Assembly: GCA_022573605.1 (NCBI GenBank)
Contig: JACZTQ010000196.1
Location: forward strand, 1 to 6,233
From: Pseudomonadota bacterium
Lineage (GTDB): Bacteria; Pseudomonadota; Alphaproteobacteria; Rhodobacterales; Rhodobacteraceae
Direction: 5' to 3'
Length of the DNA: 6,233 bases
Made by a program: the position numbers and the translations under genes
Shown here: positions 4,487-6,233 of the stretch, in pieces
Layout of the letters: each line of letters begins with the position of its first letter
Position numbering within the stretch: the stretch's first letter is position 1
Notes under the pieces: generated by a model
The model's database searches: none
Told to the model about the DNA's origin: nothing
The model's input: the letters and a program-made list of their open reading frames with translations, nothing else

Positions 4487-6233
4487 TCATGCTTCAGGCT
4501 CGCCGGTATAGCGGTTCAACCTGACTCTCTTGCCGAACACAACGCGTTCCGCCAGCCTGGAGGCTTTCATGTAGACCCGAAACAGCACCGGTATCTTGTG
4601 TATCGCCATGACCAGACTCGGCTCAATTTTGGCAAGTGGTCCGGAGTGTTTGGCGCCGTCTTGCAGGAACCGGTCGAGTTGCCGCATCAGCGAATCGACG
4701 TAGTAGGGGCGAAAGTAGCGCCCATGCGATCCGGAGACCCATTCCACGACCGGCGGCCGCCGGAATGGCTCGCGCCAGCCCGGCGCCCCCCAGCGGATCG
4801 CGCGATAGGCCCTGAGCCTGCTCTGTTTGCCGAACAGCAGCAGCAACTGCCCGTCGAAGTCGTGGAGGCCTGGGTTCGAGTATTCGAGCAGGCAGAGTTT
4901 CTCGACGCTGCGGCCCGACGCCGCCAGAACCCTGGCGATCTCGACCGCAACCCTCCCCCCATGGCAGTCGCCTCCGATCACATAGGGTCCGTCGGGATGC
5001 AGGGCGATGATCTCCTCGGCATGATAGCGGGCGATCCTGGCGACGAACGCGTCGGTCCTGGCAAACAGCTTTCCACCGGAGTAAAGCCCGTAGAGCGGCT
5101 GCTCCGGGTCAAGGCGCGGCGCCAGCCCCACCATGTCCCTGGCCGGCGAATTGAAGCACCAGAACAGCGGCGGGCGCGCGCCACCGGGGTTGATCGCCTT
5201 GAACGGCGAGCCGGGCCGCGCGACCGGAATGCGGCCCATCCCCATGATCGCCGCGATCGAGCGCCGCTCGGTCTCGCTCAGGCGGCCGCCGGTCTCTTGC
5301 GCCGTGGGCTCCGGCAACGCGCCCTCGGCGGCCTCGATCAGCCGGGCCATTTCGCGCACCGTGGTGATGCTCTCCAGGGCGCTCACCGGCAGCGGCTTGC
5401 CGAAGGCCTTCTCCACCGCCAGAAACACCCGCACGCCCGAGAGCGACTCGCCGCCGATGGCGAAAAAGTTGTCGTCGGCGCCGACCGCCGGCAGGTTCAA
5501 CTCGGCCGCCCACAGCTTCGCGATCCGCGCTTCCAGTCCGCTGGCCGGTCCGCCGGGCGCAGAGGGCTTGCCGTGGGCATCGGCCATTTTCGCCAGCGCC
5601 AGGCGGTCGATCTTGCCGACCGCGTTGCGCGGCATCCGGTCGAGGAAGATCACCCGCTGCGGCACCTTGAAGGCCGCCAGGCGCCCGGCCACGAAACCCC
5701 GCAACCCGCCCTCGGTGACCGAGGCCGACGGCTTCAGCACGATGGCGACGGCGACATCCTCGCCCAGGGTGCGGTGCGTGACCGCGAAAGAGGCCACCTC
5801 GGCCACCGCCGGGTGGGTCATGAGGACGTCGTCAATTTCCTGCGAGTTCACCTTCTCGCCGCCGCGATTGATCATCTGCTTCAGCCGGCCCTTGAGAAAC
5901 AGGTAGCCATCCGCGTCGAGATAGCCGGTGTCGCCGGTCAGGAACCAGCCGTCGCGGAATGAATGCGCATTGGCCTCCGGATCGTCCTCGTAGCCCGAGA
6001 CCACATTGTCGCCGCGCAGCGCCAGCTCGCCGACCTCGCCGGCTGCCAGCGCCGCGCCGTCGGGGCCGAGAATGCGGAGCTCCGGGCCGCTGGACTGGCC
6101 GACGGAGCCGGGCTTGCGCACCGCCGGGGGCAGCAGCGTGGCGGTAATCAGCGGCGCCGCCTCGGTCATCCCGAAGGACTGGATCACCGGCACGCCCAAC
6201 AGGGTCTCGATCTCCGCCAGCAGTTGCGGCGCC
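4487..6233 (-). CDS. Adenylate-forming ligase / carrier protein / thioesterase enzyme (5' end outside window)
   Basis: 581 C-terminal codons are visible; the N-terminus lies beyond the right edge. Positions below count from the TTG codon at 6199, which is internal and not the true start. The ligase part shows GMTEA (10-14), the TGD motif (88-90), GRLKQMINRGGEK (104-116) and NAVGKID with Lys196, the adenylation lysine. It resembles acyl-CoA/oxalate-CoA-ligase-like enzymes more than amino-acid-activating NRPS domains. A carrier domain (about 222-292) carries FFAIGGESL with Ser252 as the phosphopantetheine site. An alpha/beta-hydrolase thioesterase (about 343-515) follows, with nucleophile elbow GGDCHGG: Cys412 replaces the usual Ser, Glu439 stands where Asp is usual, and His492 is the likely third member. 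A basic tail of about 55 residues ends the protein. The expected cytosolic reaction is activation of a carboxylic acid, loading on the carrier, and release by hydrolysis or transfer; the substrate is unknown. Confidence 0.93.
   Translation of the reverse strand, partial: APQLLAEIETLLGVPVIQSFGMTEAAPLITATLLPPAVRKPGSVGQSSGPELRILGPDGAALAAGEVGELALRGDNVVSGYEDDPEANAHSFRDGWFLTGDTGYLDADGYLFLKGRLKQMINRGGEKVNSQEIDDVLMTHPAVAEVASFAVTHRTLGEDVAVAIVLKPSASVTEGGLRGFVAGRLAAFKVPQRVIFLDRMPRNAVGKIDRLALAKMADAHGKPSAPGGPASGLEARIAKLWAAELNLPAVGADDNFFAIGGESLSGVRVFLAVEKAFGKPLPVSALESITTVREMARLIEAAEGALPEPTAQETGGRLSETERRSIAAIMGMGRIPVARPGSPFKAINPGGARPPLFWCFNSPARDMVGLAPRLDPEQPLYGLYSGGKLFARTDAFVARIARYHAEEIIALHPDGPYVIGGDCHGGRVAVEIARVLAASGRSVEKLCLLEYSNPGLHDFDGQLLLLFGKQSRLRAYRAIRWGAPGWREPFRRPPVVEWVSGSHGRYFRPYYVDSLMRQLDRFLQDGAKHSGPLAKIEPSLVMAIHKIPVLFRVYMKASRLAERVVFGKRVRLNRYTGEPEA

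Noticed and set aside
4400..5962. Plus-strand open frame of 520 codons opposite the ligase-carrier-thioesterase gene
   Set aside because: The opposite strand shows intact motifs of three domain families, while this frame has none and is Arg/Gln/His-rich, as expected of a shadow.
3388..6233. Bacteriocin or lasso-peptide cluster formed by the CPBP protease and the carrier-thioesterase enzyme
   Set aside because: The genes are convergent and separated by a repeat element, no precursor peptide or transporter is visible, and CPBP proteases are common in unrelated contexts.

Overview
The window is a GC-rich stretch (about 70% G+C in the regions I counted) that reads like an alphaproteobacterial chromosome, most likely Rhodobacteraceae/Paracoccaceae. 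This placement is an inference from base composition, the gene types and an exact FNR-type box. No rRNA, tRNA, CRISPR array or complete insertion sequence was seen.

Layout from left to right. Positions 1-160 are a GC-rich gap, with perhaps the last few codons of a plus-strand gene at the very edge. A minus-strand pair follows: ilvD (dihydroxy-acid dehydratase, branched-chain amino acid synthesis, 1146-2873), then 28 bases downstream an unrecognised lipoprotein gene (161-1117). A divergent intergenic region (2874-3086) separates ilvD from a small plus-strand gene (3087-3290, 67 aa, unknown). That gene has a near-perfect Shine-Dalgarno sequence and an exact FNR/FnrL/Anr consensus palindrome 51 bases before its start codon. 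Next on the plus strand is a CPBP (CAAX protease/bacteriocin-processing) membrane metalloprotease gene ending at 4299. It converges on a minus-strand gene running from the right edge to 4487, which encodes the C-terminal part of a multidomain enzyme: adenylate-forming ligase, phosphopantetheine carrier domain, thioesterase. Between these convergent genes lies an imperfect palindromic element of about 150 bp (4310-4459).

Functionally, ilvD is a housekeeping gene, and the lipoprotein is probably co-transcribed with it. The small protein is predicted to respond to oxygen. The ligase-carrier-thioesterase enzyme should activate an acid as an adenylate, load it on its own carrier arm and release it through the thioesterase, so it is a candidate secondary-metabolite or lipid-tailoring enzyme. 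The thioesterase has cysteine where serine is usual and glutamate where aspartate is usual. The points most worth following are this altered thioesterase, the FNR-box small gene, and the palindromic element, which looks like a non-autonomous mobile repeat.
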